Position numbers and translations under genes: made by a program | Shown here: one piece after another, positions 32,648 to 42,074 of the stretch | Layout: each line of letters opens with the position of its first letter | How positions within the stretch are numbered: position 1 is the first letter of the stretch | Origin: Lachnospiraceae bacterium | Lineage (GTDB): Bacteria; Bacillota; Clostridia; Lachnospirales; Lachnospiraceae | Direction of reading: 5' to 3' | Length of the DNA stretch: 64,000 nucleotides | Assembly: GCA_017470935.1 (NCBI GenBank) | Contig: JAFUXG010000059.1 | Span: 62,001-126,000, forward strand | The notes under the pieces: generated by a model | The model's input: the letters and a program-made list of their open reading frames with translations, nothing else | What the model was told of the DNA's origin: nothing | Database searches by the model: none

Positions 32648-34675
32648 CTACGATAACACAATTACTTCATCTTTACCAGCGGTAACCTCAATTCCCGTTT
32701 TCGGGGTAACGGATGACTTCTCCGCCTCATCTGTGATAATGAACAGCACCGTATCCTCATAACCTGCCGCCTTGATCTTGTCAATGTCAAAATGTATAAG
32801 CTCCTGCCCACAGCTTACAGCTTCCCCATCCGATACAGCATATGAGAAGCCGTCTCCTTTCATATTGACAGTATCAACACCTACATGGATAAGTATCTCC
32901 ACGCCATTTGCCAATTCAAGTCCTATCGCATGCTTTGAATCGTCGATAAGTGCCGTGACCTTAGCATCTGCCGGAGCCTTCACAACTCCCTCAGAGGGAA
33001 TAATTCCGACGCCTTCTCCCATAGCACCTGTCGAGAATACCTCATCCTTTACCTCGGAAAGTGGGATTACCTTACCTGATACAACTGCGCTCAGACTGCT
33101 CACATCCTCATCCGGAAGTATTACCTGATCACTGCTGCTCTTATCAGAACCATTTGTATTACCTGCATTATCTGACCCTTCATCAGAAGCTTCATCCGCA
33201 CTGCTCTTTGCAGTCTCTAACGCCTGCTTCTCGCCTGCTCTTTCAGCCTCCTTATCTATTCCCTTCCTCTTGCCAACTACTACTGTAAGAGTAAATGGTA
33301 TAACCACCGCAACCAGCATACATAGTGCATAGGGTGCCATAGACTGTGACTGCATGGATAGTATTCCCGGAAGTCCGCCTACTCCGATGGAATTGGCGGT
33401 GCACCGAAGTGCCGTGGAGAGAATACCTGCCACTGATGAACCTATCATACCACATATAAATGGAAATACATATTTCAGATTGATACCGAACATAGCAGGC
33501 TCTGTAACACCTAAATAACATGATATTGCTGACGGAACATTGACCTCCTGTGCCCTTGCATCCTTCTTCTGAAGAAAGATCATGCCGAGTACTGCGGAGC
33601 CCTGTGCAATATTGGAAAGTGCTATCATAGGCCACAGCATCGTGCCGCCAAAGTCAGCAACCAGCTGTGTGTCGATTGCGTTGGACATATGGTGCAGACC
33701 GGTTATTACAAGCGGTGCATATAAGAATCCGAATATGGCGCCGAATATTACACGAAGTTTTCCCGTGATTCCGGCATATACTACTGCTGATATTGCGGAA
33801 CCGATCTTCCATCCGATAGGACCGAGAACAAAATGTGCTGCGATAACGGCTAACAGAAGACTACAGAACGGAACAACGATCATTGATACCACTGCCGGAA
33901 CGATCTTTCGGAAGAATTTTTCCAGATAGACCAGTGTAAATGCTGCCAGAATCGCTGGAATTACCTGTGCCTGATAACCGATCATGCTGACCTTCATGAA
34001 ACCAAAATCCCATGCCGGAATATCTGCCGCTGCGGTACTTCCCACTGCGTAAGCATTAAGAAGCTGTGGTGATACCAGTGTAAGACCCAATATGATACCG
34101 AGTATCTGTGTTGTCCCCATCTTCTTCGTAACCGACCAGCAGATTCCAACAGGTATTCCCACATGAAAAACTGCCTCACCTATAAGCCACAGGAAGCTGT
34201 ACATACCTGCCCAGAACTGGCTTGATGAGGCCAGCGACTGCATCCCCTCCGTAGCCGAATCCAGATCAATGTCACCAATAATATTTCTAAATCCTAAGAT
34301 AAGACCACCTGTGATCAATGCCGGAATAAGCGGTGCGAATATCTCCGCAATTGCGGTCATTGCCCGCTGTAACGGATTTTGATTCTGCTTTGCCGCACTC
34401 TTGACCGCATCCTTGGACACACCCTCTATTCCCGCAACCTTCGTAAAATCATTGTAAAAATCTGCGACCGTGTTGCCTATGATGACCTGAAACTGCCCTG
34501 CCTGGGTAAATGTTCCCTTAACCGCCTTCATTGATTCCAGCTTTGAAATATCAGCCTTCTTTTCATCATTTAACACAAAACGCATTCTTGTCATGCAGTG
34601 GGAAACTGCTGCTATATTATCCCGACCGCCTATGTATTCAAGCATTTCCTTGGAATCCTGTTCATACTTTCCCAT
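32648..34675 (-). CDS. treP: Trehalose-type PTS transporter EIIBCA
   Basis: A 675-residue permease that imports and phosphorylates a disaccharide. Domain IIB comes first, with its phospho-cysteine in SHCMTRMRF. IIC covers about residues 100-460. A linker rich in S, D and N is followed by IIA, with its phospho-histidine region in VEILIHVGVDTVNMKGDGF. The ATG at 34675 follows AAAGGAGG. Trehalose is assigned from treC next door and the GntR/UTRA regulator opposite. Its promoter carries two near-identical palindromes. Confidence 0.9.
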   Translation of the reverse strand: MGKYEQDSKEMLEYIGGRDNIAAVSHCMTRMRFVLNDEKKADISKLESMKAVKGTFTQAGQFQVIIGNTVADFYNDFTKVAGIEGVSKDAVKSAAKQNQNPLQRAMTAIAEIFAPLIPALITGGLILGFRNIIGDIDLDSATEGMQSLASSSQFWAGMYSFLWLIGEAVFHVGIPVGICWSVTKKMGTTQILGIILGLTLVSPQLLNAYAVGSTAAADIPAWDFGFMKVSMIGYQAQVIPAILAAFTLVYLEKFFRKIVPAVVSMIVVPFCSLLLAVIAAHFVLGPIGWKIGSAISAVVYAGITGKLRVIFGAIFGFLYAPLVITGLHHMSNAIDTQLVADFGGTMLWPMIALSNIAQGSAVLGMIFLQKKDARAQEVNVPSAISCYLGVTEPAMFGINLKYVFPFICGMIGSSVAGILSTALRCTANSIGVGGLPGILSMQSQSMAPYALCMLVAVVIPFTLTVVVGKRKGIDKEAERAGEKQALETAKSSADEASDEGSDNAGNTNGSDKSSSDQVILPDEDVSSLSAVVSGKVIPLSEVKDEVFSTGAMGEGVGIIPSEGVVKAPADAKVTALIDDSKHAIGLELANGVEILIHVGVDTVNMKGDGFSYAVSDGEAVSCGQELIHFDIDKIKAAGYEDTVLFIITDEAEKSSVTPKTGIEVTAGKDEVIVLS

Positions 34676-34725
34676 AATAAAGCCTCCTTTTTGTTTTTGC
34701 ACTTTGACGTCCGACTTCGTTCTCA

Positions 34726-34778
34726 ACTTGTTTAAACATGTTTGATTATTTATACCACACTTGTTTAAACAAGTCAAG
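34726..34778 (-). promoter_or_regulatory. treP promoter and two TreR-type operators
   Basis: Minus strand TTGACT (34773-34778), 17 bases, TATAAA (34750-34755). ACTTGTTTAAACAAGT (34760-34775) fills the spacer, and ACTTGTTTAAACATGTTT (34728-34745) lies just downstream of the start point. Both match the site beside treR. Confidence 0.85.
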
Positions 34779-34854
34779 AGATATTTGAAAAATATTGTAA
34801 ATTATTTTTACATTACTTCTGCTATGCTGTAAAACAAGAGAATCAACCATACAC

Positions 34855-34900
34855 TTGAAGTTTTAACTGCATGGTGCTACAATCACTTGTATGAACAAGT
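34855..34900 (+). promoter_or_regulatory. treR promoter and operator
   Basis: TTGAAG (34855-34860), 17 bases, TACAAT (34878-34883), followed at once by ACTTGTATGAACAAGT (34885-34900), a variant of the two palindromes at the treP promoter. This implies negative autoregulation. Confidence 0.75.
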
Positions 34901-35035
34901 ATTGATAGTTCCGGTGATATGTACTAACATTTTTTATTATTCGCAGTATTTTGAATTATTATCAATTAATAAAATGTGTAGAAAACGGGAATCTCGCAAT
35001 TATCTAAATGAAAAAATGAAAAGCAGGTGACATAT

Positions 35036-35770
35036 ATGCCAAGAGAAAAATACAGAGAGATCTATGTTGATCTCAAGGAAAAGATTGAGCAGGGGGATTA
35101 TAAGGAATCAGACATGATCCCTTCCGAAAATATATTATCAAAAGAATACCAGTGTACCAGAAATACGATACGCCGTGCTATCCGTGAGCTTATCCACAGG
35201 GGATATGTTCAGTCTGTTCACGGCAAGGGCGTTCAGGTCATTTATCACCCTATAGAGCAGGCACATTTTACAGTTGGAGGTATCGAGAGCTTTGCCGAAT
35301 CCGCAAGGCGTAATAAGAAAAAGCCCGGCACCGCTGTAATGCAGTTTGCCGAACTTACCGTTGACGATAGAATGAGCAGAAGAACAGGCTTTCACGAAGG
35401 AGCCGAGGTATATTACATTCAGCGTGTCCGTTCCTTAGATGATGTTCCCCTTATCTATGATATTAATGTTTTTCTGAAATCTGAGACTCCGGGACTCAAC
35501 GAGACCATTGCCAACAGTTCCATCTATAAGTATCTTGAAGATGATCTCGGTATGCAGATCACCACGAGTAACCGAATCATAACCGCAGAGCTTGCGACTC
35601 CGATAGATACCAAATATCTTGCCCTTGATGATTATGATTTTGTCTGTGTTATCACCGGGCGCACCTTCAATTCAAAGGGCATACAGTTTGAGTACACCCA
35701 GTCCCGCCACCGTCCTGATTATTTCAGTTTTCAGGACACCGCTGTCCGCACTAAGTATGAGGACGGTTGA
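35036..35770 (+). CDS. treR: GntR-family trehalose operon repressor
   Basis: A 244-residue regulator. The N-terminal winged helix reads KYREIYVDLKEKIEQGDY, MIPSENILSKEYQCTRNTIR and RGYVQSVHGKGV. The C-terminal UTRA sugar-binding domain includes VYYIQRVRSLDDVPLIYDIN. The ATG at 35036 follows AGCAGGTG. It is divergent from the trehalose PTS and hydrolase genes; trehalose-6-phosphate is the expected inducer. Its 3' end overlaps the convergent acetyltransferase gene by 20 bases. Confidence 0.88.
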   Translation: MPREKYREIYVDLKEKIEQGDYKESDMIPSENILSKEYQCTRNTIRRAIRELIHRGYVQSVHGKGVQVIYHPIEQAHFTVGGIESFAESARRNKKKPGTAVMQFAELTVDDRMSRRTGFHEGAEVYYIQRVRSLDDVPLIYDINVFLKSETPGLNETIANSSIYKYLEDDLGMQITTSNRIITAELATPIDTKYLALDDYDFVCVITGRTFNSKGIQFEYTQSRHRPDYFSFQDTAVRTKYEDG

Positions 35771-36200
35771 GAAGCTCCTTCTCCATCCTGATACAGCGAA
35801 AAGTCTCACCCTCTATGTAGTCATCTCCGCAGAGATTAAAGCCTAACTTCTTATAAAAGTCCACTTTGTTATCTCTGCTTTCGATCACACATTTCTTATA
35901 TCCGTCATCAAGAGCCCATTTCTCACATTCACTTATGGTCAGTGTTCCAATTCCCTTATTGCGATATTCCGGCAGCACAACCACTCTTCCGATCATAACA
36001 CTCTCTGAATCCAGCTCATACATTCTTGCAGTGGCAATGGGAAAATCGTCATCAAGTATTACTATATATTTTGTACCGGCCCCATCATGTTCATCGAATT
36101 CCTGTCTAAGCGTGATATGATGCTTTTTTGCCATTGCCTGTATCCTTACATAAAATGCTCCCGCCTGCTGCCAGTATTCGGTTGCTCTCATGACCTCCAT
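35751..36200 (-). CDS. GNAT family acetyltransferase (ElaA-like)
   Basis: A 149-residue single-domain acetyltransferase. The CoA-binding motif is IGRVVVLPEYRNKGIGTLTI and a late VDFYKKLGFNLCGDDYIEG matches the ElaA/YjcF-like subgroup. GGAGGAAAT precedes the ATG at 36200; an ATG three codons later is possible. It is followed by nothing on this strand within the trehalose locus. The substrate is unknown. Confidence 0.85.
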   Translation of the reverse strand: MEVMRATEYWQQAGAFYVRIQAMAKKHHITLRQEFDEHDGAGTKYIVILDDDFPIATARMYELDSESVMIGRVVVLPEYRNKGIGTLTISECEKWALDDGYKKCVIESRDNKVDFYKKLGFNLCGDDYIEGETFRCIRMEKELLNRPHT

Positions 36201-36224
36201 ACACTATTTCCTCCATGCCTGTCT

Positions 36225-36854
36225 TTACTTACCCAGTTCAAACATATCCTTGGGAATATGACAATATCCTCCCGGATTCTTATCCAGATATTTCTGGTGA
36301 TATTCCTCAGCTTTATAGAAGTTCGCAAGAGGTTCGACCTCTACAGCCAGTGCCTCTCCTGCCTTAGCCTGTTCTCTGTCAAACACCGTTTGAATCTCAA
36401 CAAGCTGGCTTTCATCAGTGTAATAAATACCCGTGCGGTACTGCACTCCCACATCGTTCCCCTGCTTATTGACGGACAACGGGTCTATGACCATGAAATA
36501 ATAATCTAACAGTTTTGTCAATGTAATCTTACTGTCGTCATACCCGATATGCACCGTTTCCGCATGACCGCTGGAATTGCAGACCTCCTTATAGGTAGGT
36601 TCTTCATCCGGACCATTGGCATATCCGACTTCGGTAAAGACCACACCGTCGAACTGATCAAAATATTTCTGCACTCCCCAAAAGCAACCGCCTGCCAGAT
36701 ATATGTTCTTCATATCTGCAATCACCTCCTCTGAAACCACCTCCGCCTTATCTGAAGCTGCTCCCATGTATGATGTCGTGCATCCGCATAGCATCACTGA
36801 ACATAGTGTAACCATACATAGCACCATTATTATAGGTTTTCCAAATCTTATCAT
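36225..36854 (-). CDS. msrA: Peptide-methionine (S)-S-oxide reductase, lipoprotein form
   Basis: A 209-residue repair enzyme that reduces methionine-S-sulfoxide in oxidised proteins. A lipoprotein signal (MVLCMVTLCSVMLCGC) indicates it is anchored outside the membrane. The catalytic cysteine is in YLAGGCFWGVQKYF; VGYANG, GHAETV and QYRTGIYY are family motifs. No MsrB domain is fused. The C-terminal end is YCHIPKDMF. Its external position implies a partner thioredoxin-like protein, which is not seen next door. Confidence 0.92.
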   Translation of the reverse strand: MIRFGKPIIMVLCMVTLCSVMLCGCTTSYMGAASDKAEVVSEEVIADMKNIYLAGGCFWGVQKYFDQFDGVVFTEVGYANGPDEEPTYKEVCNSSGHAETVHIGYDDSKITLTKLLDYYFMVIDPLSVNKQGNDVGVQYRTGIYYTDESQLVEIQTVFDREQAKAGEALAVEVEPLANFYKAEEYHQKYLDKNPGGYCHIPKDMFELGK

Positions 36855-36860
36855 AATAAT

Positions 36861-36987
36861 TCAACTCCATCCATGCTTTTCTCCCCTGCTGCTCAGTATA
36901 AGTATGCTTCCTATCAGCAATACGATCTGTACTGCAAGGGCAGCCCATGGCGACAGCATAAAGCCTGCTAGTGCCGTGATATCCTTT
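36861..36987 (-). pseudogene. Membrane protein C-terminal remnant
   Basis: About 41 codons with no start or ribosome site: DITALAGFMLSPWAALAVQI, then VLLIGSILILSSRGEKHG and stop. It looks like the final one or two helices of an integral membrane protein. It lies between flavodoxin and msrA. The parent family cannot be named. Confidence 0.45.
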
Positions 36988-37013
36988 TACAGTTATACAT
37001 TGTGCTCCTTCCA

Positions 37014-37406
37014 TCAAATATATTTTCTTGCAAAATCAGCCGCTTCCTTCAATTGTTCTTCACTCGGCTTGCTCTTTACATAAAATGATTCCTCTACGAC
37101 AGTGATTCCCGCTTCTTCCAAACCTTTCTTGATCAGGTCTATGGAATGCTTCGAAATCCACGAGGTTGAGAACACAACTGCCTTCTTGGCATCGTTTTTA
37201 TTAAGTGTTTTCAGATAATCCTTCAGATGGCTGTCAATTCCGTAAGCATACAACGCCCCACCTACGAACAGCACATCCACAGGCTGCGATAGCTTCGCAT
37301 CCCCCGCATCAACCGAAACAGCACTGACACCCGCTGCCTTCGCAATCGCCTCTGCAACCTCCTTTGTGTTTCCCGACCTTGAATAATATCTGATCGCTAC
37401 GCTCAT
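37014..37406 (-). CDS. Flavodoxin-like protein
   Basis: A 130-residue flavodoxin fold. The FMN phosphate loop is YYSRSGNTKEVA; VDVLFVGGALYAYGI and VVFSTSW are later flavin-contacting strands. It would act as a small electron carrier. The ATG at 37406 follows AAAGGAG. The same frame stays open upstream through a TetR C-terminal relic. Short flavodoxins of this type are frequent in Clostridia. Confidence 0.85.
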   Translation of the reverse strand: MSVAIRYYSRSGNTKEVAEAIAKAAGVSAVSVDAGDAKLSQPVDVLFVGGALYAYGIDSHLKDYLKTLNKNDAKKAVVFSTSWISKHSIDLIKKGLEEAGITVVEESFYVKSKPSEEQLKEAADFARKYI

Positions 37407-37592
37407 AATTAACTCCTTTCCCAGCTCCTCTGGACTTGCCTTGTATTTTCCAAGTATCCATTCACAGGTCAGTGCTACCGTCCCCTGACAGTACAGACGG
37501 ATATACATATCTGTCTTCTCATCAAGCATTTCTGATTCCACCGACTTCATGATGTATTGTCTTAAGCTGTTATAGTTTGGCTGTTTTTCTCT
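37407..37592 (-). pseudogene. TetR regulator C-terminal remnant
   Basis: About 62 codons in the same frame as the flavodoxin and without a stop between them: SLRQYIMKSVESEML, then MYIRLYCQGTVALTCEWILG and ASPEELGKEL. This matches the C-terminal ligand domain of TetR-family proteins; the helix-turn-helix half is missing. Its last codons hold the flavodoxin ribosome site, which shows the original gene pair was tightly coupled. Confidence 0.6.
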
Positions 37593-37703
37593 TCATAATA
37601 TATTTCCTTATTATTGCTTGATAATGCGGATTGTATCCTTCGATTTTATCCAAGCATATCCTTTAAAAAAAGTAATATTCAAATCAAATCATTAAATGCT
37701 CAA

Positions 37704-37838
37704 TCATGTCTCCAGACATTCCTTCAACCCTGTCCGCCCGGTATGTGATCTAAATGCTAATATACCTTCGTCTCTTATCTCTCCAATTCTATAGTATTCA
37801 TAAAGCTTCTGCCCGCCCTCATACCTTAACCGGCACCC
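37704..37838 (-). other. Open frame after ogt, possible relic
   Basis: Downstream of ogt an open frame of about 44 codons reads YEGGQKLYEYYRIGEIRDEG and ends LKECLET. Composition is protein-like but there is no start, ribosome site or known family. It may be a gene fragment. The rest of 37593-37703 shows nothing. Confidence 0.3.
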
Positions 37839-38320
37839 TCAAGCTTTAACAATTCCCGTTTTCTTTCAATTCCACCTGCATACCCTGTAAGACTTCCATC
37901 TGCTCCCACAACTCTGTGACATGGAATAATAATTGATATTGCATTGTGCCCCACTGCACCACCCACTGCCTGTGAAGACATTGTAACCAGTCCTCTTTCT
38001 TCCGCAATTCTTTTCGCTATCTCGCCGTATGTCATGGTCTTGCCATACGGAATCGTAAGCATGATTTCCCAAACTGCCTTTCGGAACTCACTCGTCTTAA
38101 GCCTGAGCAAAGGAGTATTTTTCGGTTCTTTCCCGCCAAAATATGTATCGAGCCACCTTTCTGTTTCATCAAATACAGGAAGCCTTCTCTTTTCATATTC
38201 ATCATCCAGCACATCAGCAAAATACTTCTGTCCGTCAAACCATAATCCGATCAAAGCATCACCGTCACTCGCCATTGTTATTCCGCCAAGTGGTGAATCA
38301 TAATGATGTATATATTCCAT
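37826..38320 (-). CDS. ogt: Methylated-DNA-protein-cysteine methyltransferase
   Basis: A 164-residue suicide repair protein that takes alkyl groups from O6-methylguanine. It has the N-terminal ribonuclease-H-like methyltransferase domain (YDSPLGGITMASDGDALIGL) and the C-terminal DNA-binding and active-site domain. The helix IPYGKTMTYGEIAKRIA is followed by the acceptor PCHRVV, then GYAGGIERKRELLKLE. The ATG at 38320 has GGAGAAG upstream. A separate alkyltransferase-like protein is encoded at 50122. Confidence 0.92.
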   Translation of the reverse strand: MEYIHHYDSPLGGITMASDGDALIGLWFDGQKYFADVLDDEYEKRRLPVFDETERWLDTYFGGKEPKNTPLLRLKTSEFRKAVWEIMLTIPYGKTMTYGEIAKRIAEERGLVTMSSQAVGGAVGHNAISIIIPCHRVVGADGSLTGYAGGIERKRELLKLEGAG

Positions 38321-38397
38321 ACTTTTCTTCTCCATATCTGTTCATCTATGTATCTGACAATAAAAGATAGTATATCATATCAAATATATTAAATAAT

Positions 38398-38994
38398 TCA
38401 TCCTCTCCACAAATACATTATAAACTCAGTGCCTTTCCCAATCTCAGATTTCACCTTGATGTATCCGTTTTCCTTCTGTAGTATCTCCCTTGCAAGATAC
38501 AATCCAAGACCTACACCTTCTTTATCAGCAACATTCTCACCCCTATAGAAACGCTCGAAGATCCTTGCACTTTCATCTTCTGAAACTCCGATTCCTTTGT
38601 CCTTAACAGAAACAGCCGCATACATTTCGTAAGGTATGATCGAGACTGTAACTGTACTGCCGGCAGGAGAATATTTAATAGCATTATCAATTATATTTGA
38701 CAGTGCCTCCCTGGTCCATTTAACATCGAAGCAGGCTGACATTCCAAGACTCTTATCATCAGATACATTTTCACGATTAAAGTAAAGCGTAATATTATTC
38801 ATTTCCGCCCGTCCACTCATGGAATCCACAACAGATTCGACAAATGATTCCACATCTGCTTTTGCAGGCTTAACCTCTATAATATTGCTCTCAAGTCTTG
38901 ACATCTTTGTAAGTGACATGATCAGGAAATCAAGCTTATCCGTCTGGTTTTTGATCTCTGCTATTAATTTTCTAACAAGTGTTAGGCAGCTCAA
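38398..38994 (-). pseudogene. 5'-truncated sensor histidine kinase
   Basis: The frame encodes the second dimerisation helix and the full ATPase domain of a kinase: LDFLIMSLTKMSRLES, N-box NIIDNAIKYSP, DKGIGVSEDE and GVGLGLYLAREI. The sensor and phospho-accepting H-box are missing. The first codons, up to about LTLVRK, come from the sequence CTAACACTTGTTAG, identical to the TetR operator at 2623. This suggests the gene was cut by a recombination at that point. No response regulator is adjacent. Confidence 0.75.
38972..38985. promoter_or_regulatory. Second copy of the TetR-type dyad
   Basis: CTAACAAGTGTTAG, identical to the 14-mer in the tetR promoter at 2623-2636. No -35/-10 pair surrounds it here; it lies at the truncated end of the kinase gene, so it may be a stranded operator. 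Confidence 0.5.
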
Positions 38995-39010
38995 TAATCA
39001 GTTGATTTCA

Positions 39011-39655
39011 TCATGATTTACTTCTGCCTAACAGCCTGTTCAAGCCCCTAAGGGCACATGCCATGGCAAAGCTTGCCAGCACAATACCTGCATATATCAC
39101 AAGCCCTACCCCAAGTCCCCAGTTCATGAACCCGTACCAGTCATTTCCATCAGGCCACTCTCCGATTCCATTTATAAGAATGTTGACCAGATACACAAAT
39201 CCATACATAAATGTAGGAATAGCAGAAATGACCGTATCAACAAACGGTATCCTGCCAAAATCAATAATAACAAATTCAACCATTGCTAAAATTGGAATTA
39301 TCAGATGAAAGTACAGGTTAGAGCCCTTATACAGCTCGCTGTATCCGTAAAGCGGTCCGAAAAAGCCTGCTATCTGAATAAATGTCAGCCCTACACAGGA
39401 TACAGCCATCAGCTTAAGCCGCCTCATGAGACTGCTCTTCAAATTATCCTTACTTACCAATGAAACCACTCCATATATAACGGCAACAGCTCCACAGAAC
39501 AGATTAGAAAGAACAGTATAGTATTTCAGATTTGCAAATCCCTGTGTTGAGAACACTCCTTGGTCTGAATTGTTATACAGCATAACAAAGAGACCTATAA
39601 GAGTTAAGATAATAATTAATATATTTAATAATGCTGCAATCTTATTTCTATTCAT
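39011..39655 (-). CDS. Pr6Pr-like integral membrane protein
   Basis: A 214-residue protein with about six membrane segments (LLNILIIILTLIGLFVMLYN, YYTVLSNLFCGAVAVIYGVV, GLTFIQIAGFFGPLYGY, LIIPILAMVEFVIIDFG and others). The LxxLxYYTVLSNL start and YxHLIxPILAxxEF region fit the Pr6Pr/FAR-17a-like group of uncharacterised membrane proteins. AAAGGTG precedes the ATG at 39655. Function is unknown. Confidence 0.7.
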   Translation of the reverse strand: MNRNKIAALLNILIIILTLIGLFVMLYNNSDQGVFSTQGFANLKYYTVLSNLFCGAVAVIYGVVSLVSKDNLKSSLMRRLKLMAVSCVGLTFIQIAGFFGPLYGYSELYKGSNLYFHLIIPILAMVEFVIIDFGRIPFVDTVISAIPTFMYGFVYLVNILINGIGEWPDGNDWYGFMNWGLGVGLVIYAGIVLASFAMACALRGLNRLLGRSKS

Positions 39656-39898
39656 CTTTAGCACCTTTCTCTATTAAGCAACGTGTTTATTATTTCCATA
39701 TTATTCTAATAATATTTCATTAATATAGGCTTACTCTTTTTAATCAACCACAAAGTGTTTATTTCCATCCTGAAGTCACTTACGCCCAGTATACAATACA
39801 ACCATACAACAGGTTCATTAATAGCATAATTCACCTTTGATATCTTAATATGTATAAATATAAGCTATATCACCATTAATGTTCACGAAGTCTATCAA

Positions 39899-41314
39899 TC
39901 ACTTCCAGAAATCCAGTTCTGACTCATTAAGTCCGATATCCCTTGCCTTAAACACAGGATCCTTGCCCTCTTTCTTCTGCTTCTCGTAATCCTTCAATGT
40001 ATCAATTGCCACCTTGCCAAGTATCATGCATGATGGCAGGTTGATAAGCGTCATACCTCCCATTGTTATATCCGCTGCAGCCCACGCTGCATTCATGGGA
40101 ATGATCGCACCTACGAACACGATTACTGCACAGCCAACATGGAAAATCTTCAAGAACTTATCTGAGGGCATTTTCTTGTGATTAAGAAATGCCAGTGCAT
40201 TATCCACATAATAGAGATTTCCAAGCAAGGTTGTGAATGCAAACAGCACCATAGCCACTGTAATAAATATGGGTCCGATAGATCCGAAGACCGTTGAAAT
40301 CGCATTCTGCACATATGGTGCGCCCGATACCGCCTCACTTCTCTCCACACCGCTTGAAAGGCACATGAGAGCCGTTGCAGTACAGAGCAGCAATGTGTCG
40401 ATATACACTGACAGGAACTGAACAAGTCCCTGCTTAGCTGGATGGGATACCTTTGCGGAAGCGGAAGCATTTGGTGCAGAACCCACACCTGCCTCGTTGG
40501 AGTAAAGGCCGCGCTTTATACCGTATACCATGCAGGAGCCCGCAACTCCTCCAAGTATTGACTTAAAATCAAATGCATCCTTGAAAATTATTACAAACAT
40601 TGATGGGATATTCCTGATATTGAACAGTATTACTATCAGTGAGATTATCACATAGGACACTCCCATCACGGGAACGATAACACTTGTAAGCTTGACAATA
40701 CGCTTTCCCCCGCCAAGCAGGCAATAGCCCGTTATCACCGCCAGCAATGCACCCACAATGACAGGTGTAACCTTACTGTCATAGAAAGAATATGCGGCAA
40801 ATGTTGACTGAAGATTATATGAACACAGCAGATTGAAGCCCACCGCGTAGGTCGCAATCAGGAAAATACAAAATGCTACCGCAAGTGCAGGCGCGTGAAG
40901 TGCCCTCTCTATGTAATATGCGGGACCGCCATAACATTCGCCCTCGTCAGTATTTCTCTTATAAATCTGCGCCAGTGTACTTTCTATAAATGCTGATGAC
41001 GCACCGATAATACACATAAGCCACATCCAGAAGCAGGCTCCGGGACCTCCGAGGCATATTGCGGTGGATACTCCAACAATATTACCCGTTCCTACTCGGG
41101 ATGCTGTTGACACAAGCATTGCCTGAAGCGAGGATACACCCTTCCCGTCCTTCGGCGGCTCCTTAAGTAATCTTATACTTTCCGGGAACATCCTTATCTG
41201 GACTGCCTTTGTAAGTATTGTGAAATATATTCCCGCAAGTGCCATAACGATTATGAGGATCGGGTAATACATTACGCTGTCGATCTTGTCTAAAATGTTT
41301 GTAATTGCTTCCAT
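39899..41314 (-). CDS. Sodium/alanine symporter (AGCS family)
   Basis: A 471-residue transporter that couples import of alanine or glycine to Na+. The signature PGACFWMWLMCIIGASSAFI followed by ESTLAQIYKR, the GGPAYYIERAL loop and GLYSNEAGVGSAPNASA are hallmarks of the family. About eleven membrane segments are seen. The ATG at 41314 has AAAAAGGAG. It follows the HAD phosphatase gene by 25 bases, which suggests a shared transcript. The exact amino acid is not determined. Confidence 0.92.
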   Translation of the reverse strand: MEAITNILDKIDSVMYYPILIIVMALAGIYFTILTKAVQIRMFPESIRLLKEPPKDGKGVSSLQAMLVSTASRVGTGNIVGVSTAICLGGPGACFWMWLMCIIGASSAFIESTLAQIYKRNTDEGECYGGPAYYIERALHAPALAVAFCIFLIATYAVGFNLLCSYNLQSTFAAYSFYDSKVTPVIVGALLAVITGYCLLGGGKRIVKLTSVIVPVMGVSYVIISLIVILFNIRNIPSMFVIIFKDAFDFKSILGGVAGSCMVYGIKRGLYSNEAGVGSAPNASASAKVSHPAKQGLVQFLSVYIDTLLLCTATALMCLSSGVERSEAVSGAPYVQNAISTVFGSIGPIFITVAMVLFAFTTLLGNLYYVDNALAFLNHKKMPSDKFLKIFHVGCAVIVFVGAIIPMNAAWAAADITMGGMTLINLPSCMILGKVAIDTLKDYEKQKKEGKDPVFKARDIGLNESELDFWK

Positions 41315-41339
41315 AGTAATCTCCTTTTTGATCATATTT

Positions 41340-42035
41340 TTACGAAATAAATGATAGTAATTCTGTAAGATTTTTTATCTCTATATCCTGTCCATAATCC
41401 CTGATCTCGTTGGTACGGTTTATTAACACTGCTCTTACGCCTGCATTTTTTGCACATTCAATGTCCTTCTTCTCATCACCAACAAAAACCATCTCCGATG
41501 TTTTGATATTCATTTTTTCTGATAATAATATAAGACCTTTCCCGCTTGGTTTTCTATAACCTGTATCATTAGATGTATATGGAAAATCAATATATTGAAT
41601 AAGGGCTTTAATATCCTCTAATGCATAAATGTTGTCCATTCCATATGCCACATCAGATAATGTTCCAATAATAATATTCTTTGATTTTATCTCTGCAAGT
41701 GTCTCAAAAGCTTCCGAATATATAATAACATCTCTTCGAAAAAAAGAGTAAAAATATTTTTTCATATTATCAATTTCTTCTTCGCAAAAGCCTGTTCCGT
41801 TCACTATCTCTGAAAAAATTACAGAGGATGTAACTTCTCTTTCTCTTGGATTGATTCGTGTATTGTATTTCGTAAGAACATTACATATATGTATATATTC
41901 GTCCTCTGTAATATCCATATTTAGTTTTTCCGCAACACGCTCGAATGCAGGCCGATAAAGTGAGGACCAGTTAAGGGGTATAGGATAATCAACAAGTGTG
42001 TTGCCTATGTCAAAAACAACTGCTTTAATATTCAT
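41340..42035 (-). CDS. HAD superfamily hydrolase
   Basis: A 231-residue phosphatase-like protein. Motif I is AVVFDIGNTLVDY, with the nucleophile aspartate but G in place of the second aspartate, as in the FDIGN subgroup. Motif II is IIIGTLSD, motif III has the lysine in YRKPSGKG, and motif IV is EMVFVGDEKKDIECAKNAG. A helical cap lies between motifs I and II. AAGAGGT precedes the ATG. The substrate is unknown. Confidence 0.88.
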   Translation of the reverse strand: MNIKAVVFDIGNTLVDYPIPLNWSSLYRPAFERVAEKLNMDITEDEYIHICNVLTKYNTRINPREREVTSSVIFSEIVNGTGFCEEEIDNMKKYFYSFFRRDVIIYSEAFETLAEIKSKNIIIGTLSDVAYGMDNIYALEDIKALIQYIDFPYTSNDTGYRKPSGKGLILLSEKMNIKTSEMVFVGDEKKDIECAKNAGVRAVLINRTNEIRDYGQDIEIKNLTELLSFIS

Positions 42036-42074
42036 AACTCATACCTCTTTTTGCAGTTTTATCAAAATATAATA

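Noticed and set aside
39656..39898. Gap upstream of the symporter searched for a riboswitch
   Set aside because: No conserved motif or clear stems were found.
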